The translations under genes and the position numbers were made by a program. A stretch of DNA of 50,260 nucleotides from Bacteroidota bacterium (GTDB lineage Bacteria; Bacteroidota; Bacteroidia; B-17B0; Aurantibacillaceae), in contig JAFDYI010000031.1 of the NCBI GenBank assembly GCA_018267475.1, forward strand, positions 1-50,260, given 5' to 3'. The notes below the pieces were generated by a model. It ran no database searches. It had not been told where the DNA came from and saw only the letters and a list, made by a program, of their open reading frames with translations. Positions 27,990 to 36,113 of this stretch are shown in pieces. Positions within the stretch are counted from its first letter, which is position 1. Each line of letters opens with the position of its first letter.

Positions 27990-28556
27990 TTACTTTTTTA
28001 TACGCTCTACGTAAGTAGCGGTGCGGGTGTCTATTTTTATTTTTTCGCCTTGGTTTATAAACAACGGTACCATAACCGTAGCGCCGGTTTCTACGGTAGC
28101 CGGTTTTAGGGTGTTTGAGCTGGCGGTATCGCCTTTTATTCCGGGCTCGGTATAAGTAATTTCAAGCTCTACAAAGGTAGGTGCTTCGGCCAAGATAGGT
28201 GTTTCTTCCTCAAAAGTAACTTTTACTTCCATGCCTTCTTTTAAAAAGTTAATACCATCGCCCAAGGCAGCAGTAGGTATGTGTATTTGCTCGTAGGTTT
28301 CATTATCCATCACTACAATAAAATCACCTTCCGGGTAAATAAATTGCATCATTTTGTATTCTACGCGCACCATGGTTACCTCTTCGCCACTACGAAAGCG
28401 GTTTTCGGTTTGCTTCCCTGTTTTTAGGTTGCGCATTTTAGCTTGATAAAAAGCGCGTAAGTTGCCGGGGGTGCGGTGTTGCCATTCGGTAATTAAGCAA
28501 AGTTCGCCGTTGTAACGAAGTACGCAGCCTATTGATACATCTCCTGTGTTTGCCAT
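27990..28556 (-). CDS. efp: Elongation factor P
   Basis: This 188-residue protein has the three beta-barrel domains of EF-P, which relieves ribosomes stalled at polyproline. The tip loop of domain I reads 'HRTPGNLRAF' (Pro30-Gly31-Asn32-Leu33-Arg34). E. coli has PGKGQAF here, with modified Lys34; this protein has Asn at that place and an Arg two residues later, so beta-lysylation by EpmA is impossible. The same RTPGNLRAF loop appears to occur in other Bacteroidota (from memory), so it is likely a clade feature. No modifying enzyme gene is present in the window. Confidence 0.93.
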   Translation of the reverse strand: MANTGDVSIGCVLRYNGELCLITEWQHRTPGNLRAFYQAKMRNLKTGKQTENRFRSGEEVTMVRVEYKMMQFIYPEGDFIVVMDNETYEQIHIPTAALGDGINFLKEGMEVKVTFEEETPILAEAPTFVELEITYTEPGIKGDTASSNTLKPATVETGATVMVPLFINQGEKIKIDTRTATYVERIKK

Positions 28557-28599
28557 ATTTTTTTGAGTTATTGAGTTATATAATTTTTGAGTTGTGAAT

Positions 28600-29571
28600 T
28601 TAATTGGCCGCCGTTGGCTCTACTGTTACGCCCATGCTGCTAAATTTTTCTATCCTGTCGGCTATGCGTTTTTCGGCGGTTTGTTTAGATAATTGTTTCA
28701 TGCCGGCAGCAATGGCTTCTTTTACATTTTTATATACCTCGGCCGGGTTGTTGTGCGCTCCGCCTAAGGGTTCGGCTATGATACCGTCTATTAAATGGTT
28801 GCCCATCATATCAGTAGCCGTTAGTTTCAGTGCTTCGGCTGCTTTTTCTTTAAAATTCCAGGTGCGCCACAAAATGGTAGAGCAGTTTTCGGGAGAGATA
28901 ACCGAGTACCAAGCGTTTTCAAGCATCAGCACTTTATCGCCTATGCCTATGCCTAAGGCCCCCCCCGATGCTCCTTCACCAATAATGATGCAAAGTACGG
29001 GCACATTTAGTTGCATCATTTCCAATAAATTACGAGCTATGGCTTCGCCCTGCCCACGCTCTTCGGCTTCTAAACCGGGGTAAGCGCCCGGAGTATCAAT
29101 AAAGGTTATGATGGGTTTGTTAAATTTTTCTGCCAGTTTCATTAAACGGAGTGCTTTTCTATAGCCTTCGGGATTGGGCATGCCAAAATTTCGGTACTGG
29201 CGTTCTTTGGTATTACGGCCTTTTTGTTGCCCTATAAGCATGTAGGTAGTGCCATCTATATCGCCAAAGCCGCCTATCATGGCTTTATCGTCTTTTACGG
29301 TACGGTCGCCATGCAGTTCTATAAAATTACCGTTGGTAAGGGCGTTGATATAATCTAAAGCGTAAGGGCGGTTGGGGTGGCGCGATAGTTGCACGCGTTG
29401 CCAAGGACTAAGGTGAGTATAAAGTTCTTTTTTTGTTTCGGTTATTTTATCCTCCATTTGTTTGATAGAGGGGGAAACATCTACTTTACTTTTGGCGGCA
29501 ATGTCTTTGAGCTTTTGAAGTTCTTTTTCAAGTTCTTCTATAGGCTTTTCAAAATCAAGATAATTACTCAT
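28600..29571 (-). CDS. accA: Acetyl-CoA carboxylase carboxyltransferase subunit alpha
   Basis: This 323-residue protein moves the carboxyl group from carboxybiotin to acetyl-CoA, the first committed step of fatty acid synthesis, together with AccD (not in this window). It shows '[18 protein letters not shown]', '[12 protein letters not shown]' and '[12 protein letters not shown]' of the crotonase-like fold, with an N-terminal helical region. The ATG at 29571 follows an exact -7 box by 20 bases. The efp gene lies 43 bases downstream, so accA-efp-acyP may be one unit. Confidence 0.96.
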   Translation of the reverse strand: MSNYLDFEKPIEELEKELQKLKDIAAKSKVDVSPSIKQMEDKITETKKELYTHLSPWQRVQLSRHPNRPYALDYINALTNGNFIELHGDRTVKDDKAMIGGFGDIDGTTYMLIGQQKGRNTKERQYRNFGMPNPEGYRKALRLMKLAEKFNKPIITFIDTPGAYPGLEAEERGQGEAIARNLLEMMQLNVPVLCIIIGEGASGGALGIGIGDKVLMLENAWYSVISPENCSTILWRTWNFKEKAAEALKLTATDMMGNHLIDGIIAEPLGGAHNNPAEVYKNVKEAIAAGMKQLSKQTAEKRIADRIEKFSSMGVTVEPTAAN

Positions 29572-29591
29572 TCCGGTAAAAAATTAGGGGG

Positions 29592-29599
29592 CAAATATA
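29592..29599 (-). promoter_or_regulatory. -7 box (TATATTTG) for accA
   Basis: Exact TAnnTTTG on the minus strand, 20 bases ahead of the ATG. The gap to the mqnE stop is otherwise A/T-rich. Confidence 0.6.
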
Positions 29600-29653
29600 T
29601 TATTTTAAAATGGATTGTAAAATTTGCTTTTTTAACTAAAGAAAGAAGGCTTT

Positions 29654-30808
29654 TTATTCTGTTTCTACCGGCAATTCGCTAAAATCGTGTACGGTATGGT
29701 ATAGGGTATCGCGCTCTATAGGGCGTAAGCCGGCTTGTTTTATCAGTTCTACCAATTGTTGCGTGCTAAGCGCCGGATTTTTTTCTTCGGCACCCGCCAT
29801 AGAGTATATTTTGGTGGTGTCGTCAATGGTTCCGTCCAAATCGTCAGCGCCGAAGTGAAGGGCTAATTGTGCCGTGCTTCGTCCTATCATGGCCCAGTAG
29901 GCCTTTATATGGTCAAAATTATCTAAATAAATACGACTGATGGCGTAGTTGCGCAGGTCTTCTATAATGCTTGCCTCGGGCACCTGGCTCATTTGGTTGT
30001 CTTTGTTTCTAAATTTTAATGGGATAAAGGCATTAAAACCTCCTGTTTTATCTTGCAGTTGGCGCAGCTGCTCTAAGTGGTCTATGCGGTGATGAAATTT
30101 TTCTATATGTCCGTACAACATGGTAGCGTTGCTTTTGCCGCCCAGTTTATGCCACTCTTCATGAATAGACAGCCATTCTTGAGCGCTGCACTTGCCGCCC
30201 GCTATTTGGTCGCGTATTTCGGGGGCAAAAATTTCGGCTCCGCCGCCCGGCATAGAGCCTAAGCCGGCTTCTTTCATGGCTTTCATTCCATCGGCATAGC
30301 TTATTTTTGCTTTTTTAAAGATGTAGTGATACTCAACCGGAGTAAGCGCTTTTATATGTAACTGTGGGCGGTGTTGTTTTATTTTTTGAAACAGTTCGGT
30401 GTAAAAATTAAAATCTTGTTTTGGAATAACCCCGCCTGTGATGTGCACCTCGGTTACGGGTTTATCGTCCCACTTTTTTATAATATCTAAAATTTGAGTC
30501 ACCGAAAGTTCCCAACCTTCTTCTTTTTGTTTTATCAGGCGCGAGTACGAGCAGAACGAGCAGGTGTAAACACATATATTAGTGGGCTCCACATGAAAAT
30601 TTCGGTTAAAAAACACCTTATCGCCCGTTTTTTTATGTTTTACAACATGAGCCAAGGCTCCTACAAAACCCAAATCGGCTTTTTCAAAAAGCAATACCCC
30701 CTCTTCAAAAGAAATGCGTTTGTTGCTTAGCACCTTATCCGCTATTTTTTTTAGTTCGTGGCTGATGTGCGTGCTGTTTAGGTAGGTTTGAAGGCCTTCG
30801 GGTTTCAT
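29654..30808 (-). CDS. mqnE: Aminofutalosine synthase (radical SAM)
   Basis: This 384-residue radical SAM enzyme makes 6-amino-6-deoxyfutalosine in the futalosine route to menaquinone. The iron-sulfur cluster cysteines are C79-x3-C83-x2-C86 in 'NICVYTCSFCSYSR'. MqnE-type signatures, and not those of the related MqnC, include 'GLGSMPGGGAEIFAPEIRDQ', 'SNATMLYGHIE' and 'GFNAFIPLKFRN'. The stop of nadC and the ATG are only nine bases apart, so nadC-mqnE form an operon. The other mqn genes are not in the window. Confidence 0.93.
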   Translation of the reverse strand: MKPEGLQTYLNSTHISHELKKIADKVLSNKRISFEEGVLLFEKADLGFVGALAHVVKHKKTGDKVFFNRNFHVEPTNICVYTCSFCSYSRLIKQKEEGWELSVTQILDIIKKWDDKPVTEVHITGGVIPKQDFNFYTELFQKIKQHRPQLHIKALTPVEYHYIFKKAKISYADGMKAMKEAGLGSMPGGGAEIFAPEIRDQIAGGKCSAQEWLSIHEEWHKLGGKSNATMLYGHIEKFHHRIDHLEQLRQLQDKTGGFNAFIPLKFRNKDNQMSQVPEASIIEDLRNYAISRIYLDNFDHIKAYWAMIGRSTAQLALHFGADDLDGTIDDTTKIYSMAGAEEKNPALSTQQLVELIKQAGLRPIERDTLYHTVHDFSELPVETE

Positions 30809-30817
30809 TTGGCAAAG

Positions 30818-31684
30818 TTACGAAATAGCCTTTAAACTTAAATCTAAACTTTTTATTTGATGTGTTAGTGCCCCTACCGATATAAAATCAACGCCGGCCA
30901 AGGCATATTGACGTATGTTTTTTTGCGTGATGCCTCCGCTGGCTTCTGTTTGATAGGCTCCGTTGATGAGAGTTACCGCCTTTTTTACCTCAGCAACCGA
31001 AAAATTATCCAACAAAACTCGGTTTACCTTGCCATGGGTTATTATTTTTTTTACATCAGATAGGTTGCGGCATTCTACCTCCACAGCTAATTTTAATTTA
31101 TTTTTTTTAAGATAAGCCTGCGCCGCATCAACGGCCTGCGTGATGCCTCCTGCAAAATCAATATGGTTGTCTTTTATTAAAATCATATCGTATAGGGCGT
31201 AGCGGTGGTTGGCTCCCCCGCCTATTACAACCGCCCATTTTTCAAAAAAACGAAACAAAGGAGTTGTTTTTCGGGTGTCGATTACCTGTGTATGTGTGGA
31301 TTTGCACAAACTTTGCAGGTGGTGTGTTTGGGTGGCAATGCCGCTCATGCGCTGCATCACATTAAGTAAAAGGCGCTCGGCTATCAATAATTTGTAAGTA
31401 GGGCCCGATACTATAAAGGCCACATCGCCTTTTTTTACCGGAGTACCGTCTTTTATTTTTACGGTTATTTTTATATTTTTATCTATTTCTTTTAAAATAA
31501 AACAAGCGGCTTCTACGCCGGCCAAAACGCCTTCTTGTTTCACCAAAAGTTGCATACGGCCTATTTGATTTTTTTTTAGAGTAGATAGGGTGGTATGGTC
31601 GCCGGGGCCTACATCTTCGGCAAGGGCTTGTTTTATAAAAGTTTTGAAATTAAAGTTTTTTTGGTGTTTTGTGATATAACTCAT
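30818..31684 (-). CDS. nadC: Nicotinate-nucleotide pyrophosphorylase (carboxylating)
   Basis: This 288-residue protein makes nicotinate mononucleotide from quinolinate and PRPP in de novo NAD synthesis. Motifs are 'EDVGPGDHTT', 'VIDTRKTTP', 'GGGANHRYALYDMILIKDNH', 'AVEVECRN' and 'EASGGI' near the C-terminus. The ATG at 31684 is preceded by a divergent promoter region shared with the rlmH 5' remnant. Because a 3.2-kb gene has been inserted behind that region, nadC now sits 116 bases downstream of the stop codon of a large surface-protein gene on the same strand. Confidence 0.95.
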   Translation of the reverse strand: MSYITKHQKNFNFKTFIKQALAEDVGPGDHTTLSTLKKNQIGRMQLLVKQEGVLAGVEAACFILKEIDKNIKITVKIKDGTPVKKGDVAFIVSGPTYKLLIAERLLLNVMQRMSGIATQTHHLQSLCKSTHTQVIDTRKTTPLFRFFEKWAVVIGGGANHRYALYDMILIKDNHIDFAGGITQAVDAAQAYLKKNKLKLAVEVECRNLSDVKKIITHGKVNRVLLDNFSVAEVKKAVTLINGAYQTEASGGITQKNIRQYALAGVDFISVGALTHQIKSLDLSLKAIS

Positions 31685-31703
31685 CTTGCAAAAAATAAAA
31701 GTC

Positions 31704-31711
31704 CAAAATTA
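31704..31711 (-). promoter_or_regulatory. -7 box (TAATTTTG) for nadC
   Basis: Exact TAnnTTTG on the minus strand, 19 bases ahead of the nadC ATG. It coincides with the left end of the 96-bp repeat. The second copy (34995-35002) has no gene to drive on that strand within the repeat, but points toward the surface-protein gene. Confidence 0.5.
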
Positions 31712-31799
31712 AGAATAGTTTTGTGGAATGAAAATAGTGCTGCTGCAAATAGATAAAACCGACCAAGCCTATATAGAACAAGGGGTGCAGGAGTTTAGT
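31704..31799. repeat. 96-bp direct repeat, copy 1 (nadC/rlmH promoter + rlmH 5' end)
   Basis: This segment matches 34995-35090 at 95 of 96 bases; the only difference is C at 31743 versus T at 35034. It contains the divergent promoter region and the first 24 codons of rlmH. With copy 2 it brackets a 3195-bp insert (31800-34994) that holds one complete gene with its promoter. Confidence 0.95.
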
Positions 31800-31844
31800 G
31801 TTATTTCGTTATATTTAATTTTGATACAAACACTTTATCCTTAA
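31728..31844 (+). pseudogene. rlmH 5' remnant
   Basis: From ATG 31728 the first 24 codons equal those of intact rlmH at 35019 (one silent CTG/TTG change). Then 14 codons of antisense surface-protein sequence follow before TAA. The product would be a 38-residue stub lacking the methyltransferase knot, so it is dead as an enzyme. It still keeps the TAGTTTTG -7 box at 31716-31723, which may fire into the 3' end of the neighbouring gene. Confidence 0.85.
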
Positions 31845-34800
31845 CAACAATACGCGCTATGTAAAATCCTGATGCTAAAGACGCAACAGAAAAAGGTACT
31901 ACATTTTCACCCTTAGTTAAGCATAAATGAACCGATTGTATTAACTGCCCACCTATACTGTATAAGTTAAGTTGTGTATTTATACTTTCTTCTACACTAA
32001 TTTTAACAATACAGTTGTCTGATGCTGGATTGGGGTATAGCAGCATTGCCTCGCCGCCATTACTTGATGAATTTATTTGATTAATACTGGCACTATTATT
32101 TATAGTATTAATGGTTTGATTAGTTAATACTGGGGGATTGTAATCGAAAAAAATTGCTGCCCTATTCTTAAATTGAGTTCCTTGTGGTAATCCTTTTTTT
32201 GCATGAATACTATATGCTATGGTGCCTATGCTCCCTAAAGCAGAATTGTTTTGATACGGCAAATTAATATTATTAAATGTAAAAGAAACAAGTCCATTAT
32301 TTGTCATTGAAGCAATATAGTTATGATTAGAATATCCTGGTCTTAATGATTCCCAATTAAAATTAGCATCTAAAGTGTCCATAACAATAATTTTATTAGC
32401 GTTTGCCGTTCCTGTATTTTGGAAATGTATTACATAATCAAAAACGGTATCGTTAGAATTGACATAACCTAGCGGCCCTATTCCTTTCGGGTAAACTTCT
32501 TTAAAATTAGGATCAAATGATTCAACTACTTCGCCACTGTAAGATCCTATATTATTCCAAGGAGTATAATCATTAAGCCAATTGCTTACGGGCGAAGTAT
32601 ATGAAGTCGTATCCACAAAATCAACATTAGTACTAATAGGGATATTAGTAGGCACATTATAATTTATTAAAGCAGCAGTTGAAGCTCCCGGTGTTAAAGA
32701 AATGGTACTTGTATTATTATACCAATGGAGGCTTAGCAAAGGGTTTACTAATGACAAATTTATTCCAGAAGCGCCTAAATAAAGTAATTGCCCATCGTTG
32801 GCGTATCTTAATTGAATATTGTTTTCTGTTACCGTTCCATCATTTTGAATAATTACTTGTTGTGCATAACTACCACCAGGTGTAAGGTAATTAATGCTTG
32901 AATTGATAATATGTACATCGTGCAAAGGGTTTATATTATTAGCAAAATTAACTGTGTACGTGCAACCTGATGATGCTGTAATGTTTAACACATTGTTGTT
33001 ACTTTGGCAAGCACTCAATGGGTACAGATGTTGTATTACTTCTTGTATGTTATAGCTACCGGTGGGTAAAATAAAACTGTAAATGCCCGACGTGTCTGTA
33101 AACATATAACTACTTACGGGATAAGCAGTTACTACATTGTTATTTTTTACAAGAATGTGTTGTAAGGGAGGCTCTCCCGCATCTTGTATGCAATTACCAT
33201 TCGCGTCATAATAAACGGTTCCCGTAACGGTGCAATAACAACTGTTGTTTGCGGTATTATAGCCAAGAGAAAATAGACTTGTAGCGGTACAACCTAAAGC
33301 GTCAGTAACCGTTACCGAATACCTGCCCGTTGCTACCCCTGAAATGGTTGCTGCACTTGATGAAAGAGGATACCAATTATAACTATAAGGTGGGGTTCCC
33401 CCTGTTGGTATTGCTGTTACAGAACCATCACTTGTATAAATACAACTGGCAGGGGTACTGGTAAATCCCGTATTTATTGAAGATACTGCTTCAAGAGTTA
33501 CCGACTTGTTTTTTTGGCAACCTAAAGCATCAGTAATGACACATGAATAAGTACCGGCTCCAAGGCCTCCTATAGAAGATGTGGTGGCCCCTGTATTCCA
33601 ATGATAGGCAATAGGCCCATAACTTGAAGATGCATTAACAGAGGCAACACCGTTGTTATTAGGACACAAGGGGTTTACTTCACTGGTATAAACGCTTAAA
33701 TTGGATATGGGAGGCACATAAGCAATACCTGTTTGTTTGCATTGATTAGCGTCTGTAACTTCAAAAGAATAATTGCCTGAAGGAACGCCTGTAAGGATAA
33801 GCCCTGTTTGAATCGGAGAAGTTGCCCATGTAACAGAATAAGGGGCCAGCCCTCCGCTTACAGTTAAAGTAGCTGAACCCGTAGGCGAAGAACAAGAGCT
33901 TTGTGTAGCTGTATATGTAACATTTATAGGCGTACTTGAAGCAATATTAAAATTAGTATCACCAATGCAACCATTAACATCACTTACCTGTACACTATAG
34001 TATCCGGGAATTAATCCTGATGCCGATTGAGTAGTTTGCCCGTTGCTATACACATAACTATATGGGGGGGTACCTCCGCTGCCAAATGAAATAGCACTTC
34101 CATTACTTAGGGTACAAGTAGCTGCCGTTGTAGCAACGTGTGGATATACATTCAAGCTTTGAGGTATGTAAGCATATGCACTTCCCATACAGCCTTGTGC
34201 ATCCGTAACAACGATATCATAATACCCTGTTGTGAGGTTAGAAATTTGCGGCGTAACTTGGCTATTACTCCATAGGTAGGTATAAGGGGCTACGCCATTA
34301 GAAATGGCCGTTACGCTTGCTGTTCCATTTGTGCAGTTAGCAGAAGTAGTTGTAACAGATACGCTTATATTAGATATCTGAACTACTGAAATAGTATCTA
34401 TATTGGGTGTAGAGCAACCATGTGCATCGGTTATTGATAAAAAATAATTGCCTAAAGGCAGAATTGCGTTAGGTCCAGTAGCAACAGAGCTGCCTACAGA
34501 ATTAGTCCAAACAATTGTATATGGCGCATAGCCCCCTGATACCGATGCAACATAAGTTCCTGTTGTAGCTGGACACAATGGGGTACTGTACGTTAAAGTA
34601 TTTGAAAAAGGAAAATTTGTACTCCCAGAGCCTAATATGTTAAGATTATTAGACCCCGAGGCATAACATGAGTAAGAAGAATAACCAGGTAAATTACGCA
34701 AGGTATCTGTTAAATTATTTGTAGTATGGCTTGCGTTTCCGCCACTATATGACCAATAATAGGTGATGGGCGGCGTTAAACCCGTAACGCTGGCTACAAC

Positions 34801-34926
34801 AATACCATCATTATGGCAAGGCGTTTGAGTCATAGTAAAAGAAAGTGTTTGAGCTTTAATACAAGAAATATGTAAGAGAAACAATGCCCAAAAACACCAC
34901 TGGTTTACTTTACGAAATATTTTCAT
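31801..34926 (-). CDS. SprB-repeat surface protein with DUF7619 and T9SS type A sorting domain
   Basis: This 1041-residue protein is secreted (signal peptide about 1-25). Some seven SprB-type repeats of about 70 residues follow; each ends like 'GYYDIVVTDAQGC' or 'GRYSVTVTDALGC'. An SdrD/Cna B-like domain comes near residue 570 ('VTGTVYYDANGNCIQDAGEP'). A DUF7619-like domain ('SFDPNFKEVYPKG', 'IHFQNTGTANANKI', 'FFDYNPPVLTN') precedes the sorting domain 'LLYPNPASDNCIVKI'. SprB-family proteins serve in gliding or adhesion. Gene and promoter fill exactly the insert between two 96-bp repeats of the rlmH 5' end, so it arrived by insertion. No terminator follows its stop. Confidence 0.88.
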   Translation of the reverse strand: MKIFRKVNQWCFWALFLLHISCIKAQTLSFTMTQTPCHNDGIVVASVTGLTPPITYYWSYSGGNASHTTNNLTDTLRNLPGYSSYSCYASGSNNLNILGSGSTNFPFSNTLTYSTPLCPATTGTYVASVSGGYAPYTIVWTNSVGSSVATGPNAILPLGNYFLSITDAHGCSTPNIDTISVVQISNISVSVTTTSANCTNGTASVTAISNGVAPYTYLWSNSQVTPQISNLTTGYYDIVVTDAQGCMGSAYAYIPQSLNVYPHVATTAATCTLSNGSAISFGSGGTPPYSYVYSNGQTTQSASGLIPGYYSVQVSDVNGCIGDTNFNIASSTPINVTYTATQSSCSSPTGSATLTVSGGLAPYSVTWATSPIQTGLILTGVPSGNYSFEVTDANQCKQTGIAYVPPISNLSVYTSEVNPLCPNNNGVASVNASSSYGPIAYHWNTGATTSSIGGLGAGTYSCVITDALGCQKNKSVTLEAVSSINTGFTSTPASCIYTSDGSVTAIPTGGTPPYSYNWYPLSSSAATISGVATGRYSVTVTDALGCTATSLFSLGYNTANNSCYCTVTGTVYYDANGNCIQDAGEPPLQHILVKNNNVVTAYPVSSYMFTDTSGIYSFILPTGSYNIQEVIQHLYPLSACQSNNNVLNITASSGCTYTVNFANNINPLHDVHIINSSINYLTPGGSYAQQVIIQNDGTVTENNIQLRYANDGQLLYLGASGINLSLVNPLLSLHWYNNTSTISLTPGASTAALINYNVPTNIPISTNVDFVDTTSYTSPVSNWLNDYTPWNNIGSYSGEVVESFDPNFKEVYPKGIGPLGYVNSNDTVFDYVIHFQNTGTANANKIIVMDTLDANFNWESLRPGYSNHNYIASMTNNGLVSFTFNNINLPYQNNSALGSIGTIAYSIHAKKGLPQGTQFKNRAAIFFDYNPPVLTNQTINTINNSASINQINSSSNGGEAMLLYPNPASDNCIVKISVEESINTQLNLYSIGGQLIQSVHLCLTKGENVVPFSVASLASGFYIARIVVKDKVFVSKLNITK

Positions 34927-34951
34927 TGGTTTTTGTAATTAATTTTATATA

Positions 34952-34980
34952 CAAATATAGAACTTTTTTTAAAATTGCAA
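34952..34980 (-). promoter_or_regulatory. -33/-7 promoter of the SprB-repeat gene
   Basis: On the minus strand, TTG (34980-34978), an 18-base spacer and TATATTTG (34959-34952) form a good Bacteroidota promoter 25 bases ahead of the ATG at 34926. It lies wholly inside the insert, 14 bases from its right end. Confidence 0.65.
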
Positions 34981-34994
34981 TGTATAATTATAAA

Positions 34995-35090
34995 CAAAAT
35001 TAAGAATAGTTTTGTGGAATGAAAATAGTGCTGTTGCAAATAGATAAAACCGACCAAGCCTATATAGAACAAGGGGTGCAGGAGTTTAGT
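34995..35090. repeat. 96-bp direct repeat, copy 2 (intact rlmH 5' end)
   Basis: Second copy of the repeat at 31704-31799, with one mismatch. It continues without a break into functional rlmH, so this copy is joined to the original gene body. The other copy is joined to the original nadC side. Confidence 0.95.
35007..35014 (+). promoter_or_regulatory. -7 box (TAGTTTTG) of rlmH
   Basis: Exact TAnnTTTG followed by only four bases (TGGA) before ATG, implying a leaderless or nearly leaderless mRNA. The same box is present in the remnant copy at 31716-31723. Confidence 0.5.
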
Positions 35091-35489
35091 AAGCGCCTAA
35101 GTCGATATATTTCTTTTGAAACCGTTACCATTTCTATTTCTAAAAGCACGCGCAGTAGAAGCATTGCCGAACAAAAACAAGAAGAAGAAAAGCAGCTTCT
35201 TACTCGTTTAGAAAAAAGCGATTGCGTGTACTTATTAGACGAAATCGGAAAAGAATATACTTCTATACAATTAGCGCAGCAAATACAAAGCGTGCTGAAT
35301 GCCGGTAAAAAAAACATCTATTTTGTGATAGGCGGCCCCTATGGTTTTACCGATGCGTTGCGTAGTAAATACCCGCTTATCAGTCTTTCTAAACTCACCT
35401 TTTCGCACCAGATGATTCGTTTGTTTTTTTGCGAACAACTTTATAGGGCTTTTACTATTATTAAGGGCGAAAAATACCATCATTCGTAG
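35019..35489 (+). CDS. rlmH: 23S rRNA (pseudouridine-1915-N3) methyltransferase
   Basis: This 156-residue SPOUT-class enzyme (YbeA/RlmH) methylates pseudouridine 1915 in helix 69 of 23S rRNA using S-adenosylmethionine. The knot signatures are 'LLDEIGKEYTS' , 'FVIGGPYGF' and 'LSLSKLTFSHQMIRLFFCEQLYRAF', close to the family consensus, and the length is standard. It begins inside the second 96-bp repeat. The gene was evidently kept whole when a large gene was inserted next to it. Confidence 0.96.
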   Translation: MKIVLLQIDKTDQAYIEQGVQEFSKRLSRYISFETVTISISKSTRSRSIAEQKQEEEKQLLTRLEKSDCVYLLDEIGKEYTSIQLAQQIQSVLNAGKKNIYFVIGGPYGFTDALRSKYPLISLSKLTFSHQMIRLFFCEQLYRAFTIIKGEKYHHS

Positions 35490-35495
35490 ATTTTT

Positions 35496-35526
35496 TTTGC
35501 ACTACAAGCCTAAAAAACTATTTTTG
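35496..35526 (+). promoter_or_regulatory. Full -33/-7 promoter for the small lipoprotein gene
   Basis: TTTG (35496-35499), a 19-base spacer and TATTTTTG (35519-35526) match the Bacteroidota consensus exactly, 17 bases ahead of the ATG at 35544. It is the best promoter seen in the window. Confidence 0.75.
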
Positions 35527-35543
35527 CGCCCACTTTATTTTTT

Positions 35544-35945
35544 ATGAAAAAAACAATCTTATGTGCGGCTGTCTTTTTAACCTTTGCAAGCAGCTGCTCT
35601 TCGCCCAAATCGGCGGCTGTAGCCACAGTAGAAAACGTAGCTAAACAAGAAACCGAACAGTTAGTGGTATCGTACCTAACTCGTAAATTAGCGCCCAACC
35701 ACCCACAATTAGCCGGTCTTTTGGGTAGCGCTGTAGCCTCTACCGCCATGTCCTATATATTGGGTAGCAACGGCACTAATACCGGAGCACTTAGCAATTT
35801 AGTTGCTTCTCAATTTGGGGTGTCGCCGCAGGCAGTTACCAACCATGTAAACAGCAGTGGCAGCACTTTAGGCAGTTTGGCTTCTTTTTTGGTACAAAAT
35901 ACCAACCCCTCTACCCTAACTACCCTGCTAAGCGGGCTGAAATAA
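35544..35945 (+). CDS. Small lipoprotein of unknown function
   Basis: I do not recognise this 133-residue protein. The N-terminus is a lipoprotein signal with the lipobox 'TFASSC' (Cys at about 18), so it is probably anchored in a membrane. The mature part is rich in Ala, Ser, Thr, Asn and Leu, with several predicted helices and no Cys. It resembles small conserved Bacteroidota lipoproteins of unknown role. It has an excellent promoter of its own. Confidence 0.65.
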   Translation: MKKTILCAAVFLTFASSCSSPKSAAVATVENVAKQETEQLVVSYLTRKLAPNHPQLAGLLGSAVASTAMSYILGSNGTNTGALSNLVASQFGVSPQAVTNHVNSSGSTLGSLASFLVQNTNPSTLTTLLSGLK

Positions 35946-36084
35946 GCGCTTTTTTACCTAATACAGCAGGCTTAAAGACAGCTTTGCGGTTTTACTGTTA
36001 CCTATAAGGCTAAACAAAACGCGTATTTTATTTTCGTTTTAACATTTTTTATGTTGCATTAACATTTCCTATTTATTTTTATTG

Positions 36085-36092
36085 TACCTTTG
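36085..36092 (+). promoter_or_regulatory. -7 box (TACCTTTG) for the PCMD-like gene
   Basis: Exact TAnnTTTG that overlaps the in-frame TTG at 36090, which argues for the ATG at 36114 as the real start, 21 bases downstream. Confidence 0.6.
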
Positions 36093-36113
36093 CAGTCACT
36101 AAACAAAAAAAAC

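Noticed and set aside
28604-29083. 159-codon plus-strand open frame
   Set aside because: It is antisense to accA, which is certain by its motifs.
30813-30820. -7 box (TAACTTTG) just ahead of mqnE
   Set aside because: It overlaps the nadC stop codon and ends only four bases from the ATG; the nine-base gap makes an nadC-mqnE operon more likely, and the match may be chance.
31800-34994. Insertion sequence or integron cassette between the 96-bp repeats
   Set aside because: The insert has no transposase or integrase, no terminal inverted repeats and no attC-like site; only the surface-protein gene is inside. It is reported as an insertion of unknown mechanism.
34952-35019. Shared divergent promoter of the SprB-repeat gene and rlmH as ancestral arrangement
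   Set aside because: The repeat copy next to nadC shows that rlmH was originally divergent from nadC; the present neighbour is secondary.
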